NCBI GenBank assembly: GCA_902796625.1
Contig: CADBPX010000010.1
Location: 1-12,938 of the forward strand
From: an uncultured Pseudomonadota bacterium
GTDB taxonomy: Bacteria; Pseudomonadota; Alphaproteobacteria; RF32; CAG-239
Length of the DNA stretch: 12,938 nucleotides
Direction of reading: 5' to 3'
Made by a program: the position numbers and the translations under genes
Notes under the pieces: generated by a model
Told to the model about the DNA's origin: nothing
Databases searched by the model: none
Seen by the model: only the letters and a program-made list of their open reading frames with translations
Part shown: one piece after another, positions 1 to 6,219 of the stretch
Position numbering within the stretch: the first letter of the stretch is position 1
How the letters are laid out: each line of letters starts with the position of its first letter

Positions 1-52
1 GTGGTCGCTAAAAGCTTCCCTTGCTCAAATAACAAAACTTCGCCGCTTGCGG

Positions 53-102
53 TAAAAACAACATTTTGAGGTTGTTTTTATCCTCGCGCCCAACTGAGCT
101 AC
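53..102 (-). repeat. tRNA D-arm-like stretch followed by a perfect inverted repeat
   Basis: Read on the minus strand, bases 102-90 spell GTAGCTCAGTTGG, the conserved T8-A9/D-arm sequence of many bacterial tRNAs. No D-stem closure, anticodon arm or T-arm follows. Instead a perfect 10-bp inverted repeat begins (53-62 pairing with 71-80, 8-nt loop). The block sits just downstream of a minus-strand extended -10 motif. I read it as a decayed or interrupted tRNA gene, or as a dispersed palindromic element carrying tRNA-like sequence. The window starts 52 bases past the repeat, so a displaced 3' half cannot be excluded. The minus strand has a reading frame open from base 78 to the window edge without an ATG, and the plus strand has one open from base 1 to the TGA at 67-69. 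Both are too short to call. Confidence 0.4.
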
Positions 103-124
103 ATCAATAGTTGCCTTTTAGCAA

Positions 125-133
125 ATTATATCA
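125..133 (-). promoter_or_regulatory. extended -10 promoter upstream of the tRNA-like element
   Basis: The minus strand reads TGATATAAT, a perfect TGnTATAAT extended -10 box. No good -35 hexamer is seen 16-18 bases upstream, as is common for extended -10 promoters. A start near base 118 would put the tRNA-like sequence close to the 5' end of the transcript. The surroundings are very AT-rich, so a chance match is possible. Confidence 0.4.
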
Positions 134-295
134 ATAAAATCAAGAAAATTTTTCATTATTGACAAATGTTTCCGCTGTATTTTGTAATCACTTCGTAAAT
201 TTTACAATTATACTTATTATTCATTTAATTATTAACTTTTAAATTTCAGTAATTATGACTACTTCTCTTAAAGCAGGTTTTTCCATTTTATATAG
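134..295. other. AT-rich intergenic region downstream of uvrB
   Basis: This is a very AT-rich stretch with no credible open frame. uvrB ends at 296 on the minus strand, and I see no GC-rich hairpin with a T-run after its stop, so its transcript either reads through or ends by a factor-dependent route. Nothing else recognisable is present. Confidence 0.5.
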
Positions 296-2281
296 CTACA
301 TATTCTTAAGAGCCAGTGCTTCTAATTCTTTTAGTTTATCACGGTAAACCATTGCTTGTTCAAATTCAAGATTTTGTGCGGCCTCACGCATAAGTTTGGT
401 ATATTCCTTTATTTGCTTGTCAATGTTCTTAATTTTATCAACATCTTGAATATCACTTTTAACAAAATCGGTTTCCGTCATTTCTTTTAATGTTGAAGAA
501 ATGCTCTTTTGAATGGTTTGCGGAGTTATGCCGTGCTCAATATTATAGGCGGTTTGTTTTTGGCGACGACGGTTGGTTTCGTCTAAGGCAACGCGTATTG
601 AATCAGTGATTTTGTCAGCATATAAAATAACACGACCATTGGCGTTTCTTGCAGCACGTCCGATTGTTTGTATCAATGAACGGGTAGATCGCAAAAAGCC
701 TTCTTTGTCCGCGTCAAGAATGGCAACTAGCGAGCACTCCGGAATATCCAATCCTTCGCGTAAAAGATTTATGCCAACCAAAACATCAAAAATTCCTAAA
801 CGTAAATCGCGGATAATTTCTATGCGTTCCAGTGTGTCAATATCAGAATGCATATAGCGAACTTTGATGCCGTTATCTTGTAAATATTCAGTCAAATCTT
901 CGGCCATTTTTTTAGTTAAAGTCGTAACTAAAACTCGTTCTCCTTTGTGTGCAGTTTTGCGGCATTCCTCCATTAAATCGTCAATCTGATTTTCAACGGG
1001 ACGGACAATGCATAAAGGATCAGTTAGTCCAGTCGGACGAATTACCTGTTCAGAGAAAACTCCTTTACTTTGGGATAATTCCCATTCTCCCGGAGTGGCC
1101 GAAACAAAAATTGTTTGTGGCCGCATTTGATCCCATTCTTCAAATTTCAGCGGTCTATTATCCAAACAAGATGGTAGTCTGAATCCGTATTCGGATAATG
1201 TTGATTTGCGATTGCGGTCGCCGCGATACATAGCACCGATTTGCGGTACGGCTATATGACTTTCGTCTATAAATAACAAGGCATTTTTCGGAAAATATTC
1301 AAATAATGTCGGCGGTGGTTCACCGGGATTGCGTCCGGTTAAATATCGCGAATAGTTTTCAATGCCTTTGCAATGTCCGGTAGCATCCATCATTTCTAAA
1401 TCGAATCTTGTACGTTGTTCCAAGCGCTGAGCCTCAAGTAATTTGTTTTCGGCATTAAACTGTTGCAGTCGAACAGCTAAATCTTCTTTTATATGAGACA
1501 TGGCCTGCGATAAAGCCGGTCGCGGCGTGACGTAATGGTTCGCCGGATATATAGTTATTTCTTCTAATTGTCGTGTCTTTTTACCGGTTAACACATCAAA
1601 TTCATAAATTTCTTCAATTTCGTCACCAAAAAACGATACACGCCAAGCCCGATCTTCATAGTGAGCCGGAAAAATATCTAAAGTGTCGCCATTAACGCGG
1701 AAAGTGCTGCGAACAAAATTGACAGTGCAACGTTCATACAGCAAAGCAGTCAGTTGGCGGTTTATTTCCGACATTTCAATAATATCACCGACTTTAAGAC
1801 TAAAAACCATCGAAGAGTATGATTCCATGCTTCCCAAGCCATAAATACAAGACACAGATGCAACAATAATAACATCTCGTTCTTCCAAAACATTGCGAGT
1901 GGCGCCATGGCGCATACGGTCTATTTGTTCATTTATGGCTGAATCTTTTTCGATATAGGTATCCGTTTTCGGAATATAGGCTTCCGGTTGGTAATAATCG
2001 TAGTATGATACAAAATATTCAACGTTATTGTGAGGAAAAAATTCTTTCATTTCCGTGTAAAGCTGAGCCGCCAAAATTTTGTTTGGTTCCATAATCAGAG
2101 CCGGTCTTTGACACTGTTCAATGATTTTTGCCATAGTAAAAGTTTTCCCCGAGCCGGTTACTCCGAGTAAAACCTGATTGCGTTCGCCACGATTAATGCC
2201 TTCGCAAAGCTCTTTTATGGCTTGTGGTTGATCACCTGAAGGTTCAAAAGGACTTTCTATTTTAAATTTTTGATTACTCAT
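296..2281 (-). CDS. uvrB: excinuclease ABC subunit B (UvrB)
   Basis: UvrB is the damage-recognition helicase of nucleotide excision repair. It is loaded by UvrA, verifies the lesion, then recruits UvrC for dual incision. At 661 aa it is near the usual 670. Visible landmarks are the Walker A GVTGSGKT (40-47), the tyrosine-rich beta-hairpin that clamps a DNA strand (about 92-117, YYDYYQPEAYIP), the Walker B DESH (339-342), SATP (394-397), motif V around GINLLREGLDIPE (503-515), motif VI QTIGRAARN (538-546), and a C-terminal UVR domain (about 622-657) that contacts UvrC. All key residues are present, so it should be active. It is the last gene of a three-gene minus-strand operon, starting 8 bases after the preceding stop. 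No clear Shine-Dalgarno precedes the ATG, which suggests translational coupling. No GAAC/GTTC-type LexA box is apparent at the operon promoter. Confidence 0.98.
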   Translation of the reverse strand: MSNQKFKIESPFEPSGDQPQAIKELCEGINRGERNQVLLGVTGSGKTFTMAKIIEQCQRPALIMEPNKILAAQLYTEMKEFFPHNNVEYFVSYYDYYQPEAYIPKTDTYIEKDSAINEQIDRMRHGATRNVLEERDVIIVASVSCIYGLGSMESYSSMVFSLKVGDIIEMSEINRQLTALLYERCTVNFVRSTFRVNGDTLDIFPAHYEDRAWRVSFFGDEIEEIYEFDVLTGKKTRQLEEITIYPANHYVTPRPALSQAMSHIKEDLAVRLQQFNAENKLLEAQRLEQRTRFDLEMMDATGHCKGIENYSRYLTGRNPGEPPPTLFEYFPKNALLFIDESHIAVPQIGAMYRGDRNRKSTLSEYGFRLPSCLDNRPLKFEEWDQMRPQTIFVSATPGEWELSQSKGVFSEQVIRPTGLTDPLCIVRPVENQIDDLMEECRKTAHKGERVLVTTLTKKMAEDLTEYLQDNGIKVRYMHSDIDTLERIEIIRDLRLGIFDVLVGINLLREGLDIPECSLVAILDADKEGFLRSTRSLIQTIGRAARNANGRVILYADKITDSIRVALDETNRRRQKQTAYNIEHGITPQTIQKSISSTLKEMTETDFVKSDIQDVDKIKNIDKQIKEYTKLMREAAQNLEFEQAMVYRDKLKELEALALKNM

Positions 2282-2289
2282 AACAAATT

Positions 2290-2649
2290 TTAATCACGTA
2301 TTTGGAATTGTGAACGCAAATATTCGGCTATTTTTTCTTTATCTTGTAAAATTTCTTTAGTCAGGCGTTGCGGTGGAGTTGTTCCGCTGTCTTTTGCCGC
2401 TGCAATTTGAGCTTTATTATATTCTATGGCATATTGTGACATTTCAGCAAGAGTATAGTTGTCAAGCATATATTGAATACGATGGTTGCCGGATCTTTCT
2501 ATGAGGGCAATTTCTTGGGGAGATTCCTCATGTAAGTTGGTAACGCTTTCTTCAGATTCAGATTGAGAAACCGGAATTTTTTTAATTCTTTCTTCAGCTG
2601 AAGCACTCATACTGATTAGCAAGCATAATATTAAAGTAAAGTATTTCAT
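2290..2649 (-). CDS. small exported protein of unknown function (119 aa)
   Basis: Not recognised. The chosen ATG at 2649 is preceded by a strong Shine-Dalgarno (AAGGAGA, minus strand, at 2660-2654). The protein then begins with a typical signal peptide: a hydrophobic stretch ending in ASA at about residues 16-18, followed by EE. A longer in-frame reading back to 2730 would overlap the upstream gene and bury that signal peptide. The mature part is about 100 residues, hydrophilic, acidic and serine-rich near the N-terminus (SQSESEES), with a helical-looking C-terminal half rich in Lys, Glu and Gln. There are no cysteines after the signal, no lipobox and no membrane segment, so a soluble periplasmic or secreted protein is likely. 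It lies 13 bases after another exported protein and 8 bases before uvrB. The operon position implies co-expression but not a shared role in repair. Confidence 0.8.
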   Translation of the reverse strand: MKYFTLILCLLISMSASAEERIKKIPVSQSESEESVTNLHEESPQEIALIERSGNHRIQYMLDNYTLAEMSQYAIEYNKAQIAAAKDSGTTPPQRLTKEILQDKEKIAEYLRSQFQIRD

Positions 2650-2653
2650 AATT

Positions 2654-2660
2654 TCTCCTT
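2654..2660 (-). promoter_or_regulatory. strong ribosome binding site that fixes the 119-aa start
   Basis: AAGGAGA on the minus strand lies 4 bases upstream of the ATG at 2649. It is one of the best Shine-Dalgarno matches in the window. It decides between the short form with a signal peptide and a longer upstream reading. Confidence 0.75.
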
Positions 2661-2662
2661 TT

Positions 2663-3238
2663 TTATATTTTATTGAGTAGTCCGCGAGTATCAATTCCTC
2701 CGTTTTTTTCAATAATGCGCATTGTGTCATTTAAATAATTGTTGAAAACATCCGTGTTAACAGCGGGAGCTGAAGGTACTGACGATTTTGTTGCGGCAGT
2801 TGTAGCTTTAATATCCTTCATAAAACTATCAAATCCGCTGTTTTTATTAGATGATTTTCCTCCTTGTTTGCGGTAGCTGTCACTGCGAGTTGTCAGACGG
2901 AATGTTTCACGTAAGTTTCCTGATGATGCCGCACGACGTTGCCGCTGTTGTAAAGCGGTTTTGTTTATTGGTGAAGCTTCTGATATAATTGTTGGATTAG
3001 AGTCGTAAGATGAGGAATTTTGGTTAGTTAATAAATATGCCTTGTCATTCCATGGATTAGTCGGTAAATCAGCCTGTTTTGCTTCGCTTGAGTTTTGATT
3101 TTGAGCAGTCGGGGCAATTTGCTGTGGTGATGATTGCGTAATACTGTTACCCCAAGGATTAGTCGGTAATTCTTGAGCATGAGCCGGTACAAATATTGAA
3201 TAACAAAATATAAATCCCCAAAAAATATATTTCATCAT
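2663..3238 (-). CDS. exported Ser/Asn/Gln-rich protein of unknown function
   Basis: Not recognised. It is 191 aa from the first of two tandem ATGs. The second ATG, at 3235, has better spacing from the AAGGAA ribosome site, so the true start may be one codon later. A signal peptide is clear: a hydrophobic core over residues 3-17, with cleavage likely after AHA (19-21). The mature chain is low in hydrophobic residues and rich in Ser, Asn, Gln and Thr, so it is probably largely disordered up to about residue 160. It carries the hexapeptide LPTNPW twice, at 24-29 (right after the cleavage site) and 58-63, and the DNA repeats as well. A basic, glutamine-rich patch (QQRQRR, 97-102) precedes a short helical C-terminus (about 162-191). 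It is the first gene of the operon ending in uvrB. Its function is unknown; a periplasmic or surface role is inferred only from the signal peptide. Confidence 0.82.
   Translation of the reverse strand: MMKYIFWGFIFCYSIFVPAHAQELPTNPWGNSITQSSPQQIAPTAQNQNSSEAKQADLPTNPWNDKAYLLTNQNSSSYDSNPTIISEASPINKTALQQRQRRAASSGNLRETFRLTTRSDSYRKQGGKSSNKNSGFDSFMKDIKATTAATKSSVPSAPAVNTDVFNNYLNDTMRIIEKNGGIDTRGLLNKI
3055..3169 (-). repeat. intragenic direct repeat encoding LPTNPW twice
   Basis: The 13-base sequence GATTAGTCGGTAA (plus strand) occurs at 3055-3067 and 3157-3169, exactly 102 bases (34 codons) apart. Each copy codes on the minus strand for part of an (E/D)LPTNPW motif. The match is at DNA level as well as protein level, which suggests an internal duplication or a conserved binding motif. 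Confidence 0.7.
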
Positions 3239-3263
3239 GATTCCTTTTTACATATTCATACGC

Positions 3264-3292
3264 AGTATAACACAAAAAAAATAAAATGTCAG
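3264..3292 (-). promoter_or_regulatory. promoter of the exported-proteins/uvrB operon
   Basis: On the minus strand a -35 box CTGACA (3292-3287) and a -10 box TATACT (3269-3264) are separated by 17 bases, each matching the sigma70 consensus in 5 of 6 positions. The predicted start is near 3257, giving a leader of only about 20 bases. The -35 box lies within the 3' arm of the cysE terminator hairpin. Confidence 0.7.
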
Positions 3293-3310
3293 TTACAATA
3301 TTATGACATT
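3273..3310 (-). terminator. intrinsic terminator of cysE
   Basis: Read on the minus strand, AATGTCA (3310-3304) pairs perfectly with TGACATT (3291-3285) around a 12-base loop. A T-rich tract follows that includes eight consecutive T. The 5' arm overlaps the cysE stop codon (3311-3309). The stem is only 7 bp and AT-rich, so termination may be partial. Confidence 0.55.
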
Positions 3311-3920
3311 ATTGTTTTTTCTTCGGCATTTTTTCCGGTTCTATACCATATGAACAAAATGTTTCCTGCGGCATTGAAGACTTTTTTACAACAATGTATG
3401 CCGGTTCATTGACTACGGTGCAATTAGCCGGAATATCCTTAATTACAATAGCATTAGAGCCGATTTTTACGTTGTTTCCGATATTTATCGGGCCGAGGAT
3501 TTGGGCACCGGAACCAATAGTTACATTATTTCCTATAGTCGGGTGGCGTTTGGCAATTTTTTTTCCTTTAGCGTCAAAAAGTTTACGTCCGCCGAGCGTA
3601 ACATCGTGATACAATGTAACATTGTTGCCGATTTTTGCGGTCTCCCCGATAACAACTCCCATGCCGTGATCTATCATAAAACCGTAACCGATTTGCGCTC
3701 CGGGGTGAATCTCTATGCCGGTGAGAAAACGAGCCGTCTGTGAAATTATACGGGCGATTAAGAATAAATTGTGGTTCCAGAAGTAATGTGCCAGACGATA
3801 TATAACAATTGCATGCAGTCCGGAAGAACATAAAATAGCCTCAATTTTGGTGCGTGTTGCCGGATCGCGTTGCATGATTGCATCGATGTCTTTTAAAATT
3901 GTCTTGTATTTTGAAATCAT
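3309..3920 (-). CDS. cysE: serine O-acetyltransferase (CysE/EpsC type)
   Basis: The product transfers an acetyl group from acetyl-CoA to L-serine, giving O-acetylserine for cysteine synthesis. At 203 aa it is the short form, lacking much of the N-terminal helical domain of the 273-aa E. coli enzyme. The C-terminal two thirds is a left-handed beta-helix of hexapeptide repeats (about 71-165, e.g. IGYGFM, IGNNVT, IGSGAQ, IGNNVK, IGSNAI). The expected catalytic histidines are present: His85 in IDHGMG and His126 in RHPTIG. GIEIHPGA (68-75) has Glu70 where E. coli has Asp143, as I recall is usual in the EpsC group. It is monocistronic, divergent from the hydrolase/lepB operon and followed by its own terminator. 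The start ATG has no strong Shine-Dalgarno. Other hexapeptide acetyltransferases are possible, but the DHGMG and RHP context strongly favours serine acetyltransferase. Confidence 0.93.
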   Translation of the reverse strand: MISKYKTILKDIDAIMQRDPATRTKIEAILCSSGLHAIVIYRLAHYFWNHNLFLIARIISQTARFLTGIEIHPGAQIGYGFMIDHGMGVVIGETAKIGNNVTLYHDVTLGGRKLFDAKGKKIAKRHPTIGNNVTIGSGAQILGPINIGNNVKIGSNAIVIKDIPANCTVVNEPAYIVVKKSSMPQETFCSYGIEPEKMPKKKQ

Positions 3921-4007
3921 TATGTGCTATATTCCCAAATAATTATCGTATTTATACTAAAATATATAAGCAAAATATGTTAATATAAGTCTAATGAAGA
4001 GAAAAAA
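3921..4007. promoter_or_regulatory. divergent promoter region, cysE / hydrolase-lepB operon
   Basis: These 87 AT-rich bases must carry promoters in both directions. Candidate boxes are TATACT at 3953-3958 on plus, and GATAAT on minus at 3947-3942. Neither has a convincing -35 at proper spacing, so I cannot fix the start sites. The divergent gene arrangement is the main evidence. Confidence 0.35.
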
Positions 4008-4778
4008 ATGGTTGAAGTTTTATTTAATGGACATGCCGGAAGAATTGAGGGGAGATACTATAAAAGTGAGCGCCCTAATGCGCCGGTGGCTTTAATTTTG
4101 CATCCGGATCCTTTGTTTGGAGGCACAATGAACAATAAGGTTGTTTACACTTTGTTCAGTTGCTTTAAAGATTTAGGGTTTTCGGTTTTGCGTTTTAATT
4201 TCCGCGGTGTCGGTCGTTCGCAAGGACAATTCGATAATGGAATCGGCGAGCTTTCTGATGCAACAATTGCTTTGGATTGGTTGCAAAATATGAATCCTGA
4301 TGCAAAACAATGTTGGATTGCCGGTTATTCTTTCGGTTCTTGGATTGCTTTGCAGTTGCTGATGCGTAGGCCGGATATCAATAATTTTATCGCTGTTACT
4401 CCACCGGCTAATGAAAAGGATTTTTCTTTTCTGGCTCCATGTCCGACCTCAGGACTGATTATTCAAGGTGGACGCGATGAAATCGTTAATCCGTATATGG
4501 TAGAGGTTATGGCTAGACGACTTAATCAGCAACGTCATGTTGAAATAGATTTTGCTATGATCGAAGATGGTGATCATATGTATAATGATCATTTGAAAGA
4601 TTTATATAAAGTAAGCGGACAATACGTAATAAGTGCAATGCAAAGAAGAGCACCTGCACGTAAACGTCGCGGACGTCGGCGTAAGGAAGATTTTGACGAG
4701 GATTTGCTGTTAGATAGCGGAATTGAAAAAGATGACGAAACTATCTATAATGATTCTTTTGATGATGAAGAGGTTTAA
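4008..4778 (+). CDS. alpha/beta hydrolase with a charged C-terminal tail
   Basis: A serine hydrolase of the alpha/beta fold, resembling the COG2945 group whose physiological substrates are not established. The likely catalytic triad is Ser108 in GYSFG (106-110), Asp157 in GGRDEIV and His190 in DGDHMY. LHPDPLFGG (31-39) near the first strands would form the oxyanion region, and RFNFRGVGRS (62-71) is typical of the family. There is no signal peptide, so it should be cytoplasmic. The fold appears complete by about residue 210. After it comes a basic run (213-226, RR then RKRRGRRRK) and a strongly acidic segment (227-256, 15 of 30 residues Asp or Glu), which I do not associate with the core family. 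It is the first gene of a packed operon, with lepB starting 8 bases after its stop. The ribosome site is weak (GAAGAG). Confidence 0.85.
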   Translation: MVEVLFNGHAGRIEGRYYKSERPNAPVALILHPDPLFGGTMNNKVVYTLFSCFKDLGFSVLRFNFRGVGRSQGQFDNGIGELSDATIALDWLQNMNPDAKQCWIAGYSFGSWIALQLLMRRPDINNFIAVTPPANEKDFSFLAPCPTSGLIIQGGRDEIVNPYMVEVMARRLNQQRHVEIDFAMIEDGDHMYNDHLKDLYKVSGQYVISAMQRRAPARKRRGRRRKEDFDEDLLLDSGIEKDDETIYNDSFDDEEV

Positions 4779-4786
4779 TAGTTATA

Positions 4787-5560
4787 ATGAAAAGTAAAGA
4801 ATATATGACAGCTCAGTCAGGTAGTGACGGTAGTTTTAAGAAAGCATTTGTTGATAATTTAAAAACCATATTTTTAGCTGTTTTGATTGCATTGGTTATT
4901 CGAAGTTTTCTTTTGGAGCCGTTTCGAATTCCATCAGGTTCGATGTATCCGACATTAAAAGTCGGTGATTACTTGTTTGTGACTAAATATACTTACGGTT
5001 ATTCTCGTTATTCGTTGCCTGGTGGTTTACCGATTATCAAAAATCGAATCTGGTATACAGCTCCGCAACGCGGTGATGTAGTTGTTTTTCGTTTTCCGAA
5101 GAATCCGCATACGGATTTTATTAAGCGTATTGTCGGTTTGCCAGGGGATAAAATTCAAGTTAAAAAAGGACGGTTGTACATAAATGAAGTAGCAACCAAA
5201 CGCAGTAATGATGAGCGCTATGTTATAGATGAATATGTTGAAATGCCTGAATTTTATCATCAATATACGGAAGAACTTCCTAATGGTAAAAAACACCAAA
5301 TTCTGGAAATTTCCGATGAAGAAAGAATTGTTGACAATACTGAGGAATTTATTGTTCCTGAAGATTCTTTCTTTGTAATGGGAGATAATCGTGATCGTTC
5401 CGATGATAGCCGCATCAGCGTAGGATTCGTACCTAAAGAAAACTTGGTTGGTAAGGCAAAATTTATTTTCTTTTCCCATAATGATAAGGGTTTCTTGATA
5501 AAACCATGGACATGGTATAAGTCTATTCGATGGAAGCGCATATTTAACGGTATTGAATAG
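4787..5560 (+). CDS. lepB: signal peptidase I (LepB)
   Basis: This membrane-anchored serine/lysine-dyad protease removes signal peptides from exported proteins at the periplasmic face of the inner membrane. At 257 aa it is a typical alphaproteobacterial length. One transmembrane helix lies at about 27-44, followed by PSGSMYPTL with the nucleophile Ser52. The general-base Lys113 lies in FIKRIVGLPGD (111-121), and the conserved C-terminal box GDNRDRSDDSR is at 199-209. All catalytic boxes are intact. An in-frame ATG at codon 7 (4805) is an alternative start; neither has a good Shine-Dalgarno, consistent with coupling to the hydrolase ending 8 bases upstream. rnc begins 2 bases after the stop. 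The small exported proteins and the LytM peptidase in this window are plausible substrates, by inference only. Confidence 0.97.
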   Translation: MKSKEYMTAQSGSDGSFKKAFVDNLKTIFLAVLIALVIRSFLLEPFRIPSGSMYPTLKVGDYLFVTKYTYGYSRYSLPGGLPIIKNRIWYTAPQRGDVVVFRFPKNPHTDFIKRIVGLPGDKIQVKKGRLYINEVATKRSNDERYVIDEYVEMPEFYHQYTEELPNGKKHQILEISDEERIVDNTEEFIVPEDSFFVMGDNRDRSDDSRISVGFVPKENLVGKAKFIFFSHNDKGFLIKPWTWYKSIRWKRIFNGIE

Positions 5561-5562
5561 TT

Positions 5563-6219
5563 ATGGAACAGATAGAAAATATTCTTAAATATCATTTTAA
5601 AAAGCCACAACTGTTACAGCAGGCTTTGACACATAGCAGTGTTACGGGAAACGAACATCGTAATTATGAACGTTTGGAGTTTCTGGGGGACAGAGTTTTG
5701 GGAATGGCTATTGCTCATTTATTGTTCAAAATGTTTCCTAATGACCGAGAAGGTGAATTGGCGCAACGTCATGTTAAATTGGTGTGTGCGGATATGGTGG
5801 CTCGGGTGGCTAAAAATTTGCAACTGGATAAATATATCAGAGCCAAAGATTTTGAAACAATTCAGCGGACAAACGTTCTTTGCGATGTGGCCGAAGCAAT
5901 TATAGGGGCAATTTATATTGATTCTGACGTGGAGCATGCAATTGCTTTTGTGGAAAATAATTGGCGCGATATGATTGATAAAAATTATGGGGCACAGAAA
6001 GACTTTAAAACGCGGTTACAGGAAAAATTCCATCATCTGAAACAAGCTTCTCCGGTTTATCAAATGGTTGATAAAAGCGGTAGTGAGCATGAGCCGATTT
6101 TCACGGTTAAAGTGGCGTTAAATGAAGAAATTTTTGCCTTGGGTACAGGGCATAACAAAAAGACAGCTGAGCAAGATGCCGCAGAAAAGCTTTTGAATTT
6201 GATGGAGAATAAGTTATGA
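5563..6219 (+). CDS. rnc: ribonuclease III
   Basis: RNase III cleaves double-stranded RNA as a homodimer and processes the 30S rRNA precursor and structured mRNAs. At 218 aa it is close to the usual 225. The catalytic signature ERLEFLGDRVL (36-46) supplies Glu39 and Asp43, and CDVAEAIIGA (107-116) supplies Asp108 and Glu111, the four metal-binding acidic residues. A double-stranded RNA-binding domain occupies about 149-216, with the conserved lysine-rich end GHNKKTAEQDAA. It starts 2 bases after the lepB stop without a clear ribosome site, so translational coupling is likely. Its stop overlaps the era start by 4 bases (ATGA). The lepB-rnc-era order is a widely conserved bacterial cluster. Confidence 0.98.
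   Translation: MEQIENILKYHFKKPQLLQQALTHSSVTGNEHRNYERLEFLGDRVLGMAIAHLLFKMFPNDREGELAQRHVKLVCADMVARVAKNLQLDKYIRAKDFETIQRTNVLCDVAEAIIGAIYIDSDVEHAIAFVENNWRDMIDKNYGAQKDFKTRLQEKFHHLKQASPVYQMVDKSGSEHEPIFTVKVALNEEIFALGTGHNKKTAEQDAAEKLLNLMENKL

Noticed and set aside
1..69. 3' end of a plus-strand CDS entering from the left (open from base 1 to a TGA at 67-69)
   Set aside because: There are only 22 codons, they overlap the inverted repeat, and an opposite-strand frame is equally open. No evidence favours coding.
40..118. Intact tRNA gene on the minus strand at the left edge
   Set aside because: Only the D-arm-like core is recognisable. No matching acceptor stem, anticodon arm or T-arm can be folded, so I did not annotate a tRNA.
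2290..2730. A longer 146-aa version of the exported protein starting at 2730
   Set aside because: It overlaps the upstream gene by 68 bases and hides a clear signal peptide. The ATG at 2649 has a strong ribosome site.
3239..3308. LexA (SOS) box controlling the uvrB operon
   Set aside because: I looked for GAAC/GTTC direct repeats or palindromes near the promoter and found none.
3394..3743. Two plus-strand open frames antisense to cysE
   Set aside because: They lie inside a well-conserved enzyme gene, show no family features and look like mirror frames of the hexapeptide repeats.
5027..5610. Minus-strand open frames across lepB
   Set aside because: Antisense to a fully conserved signal peptidase gene, with low-complexity, Phe/Ile-rich translations typical of shadow frames.
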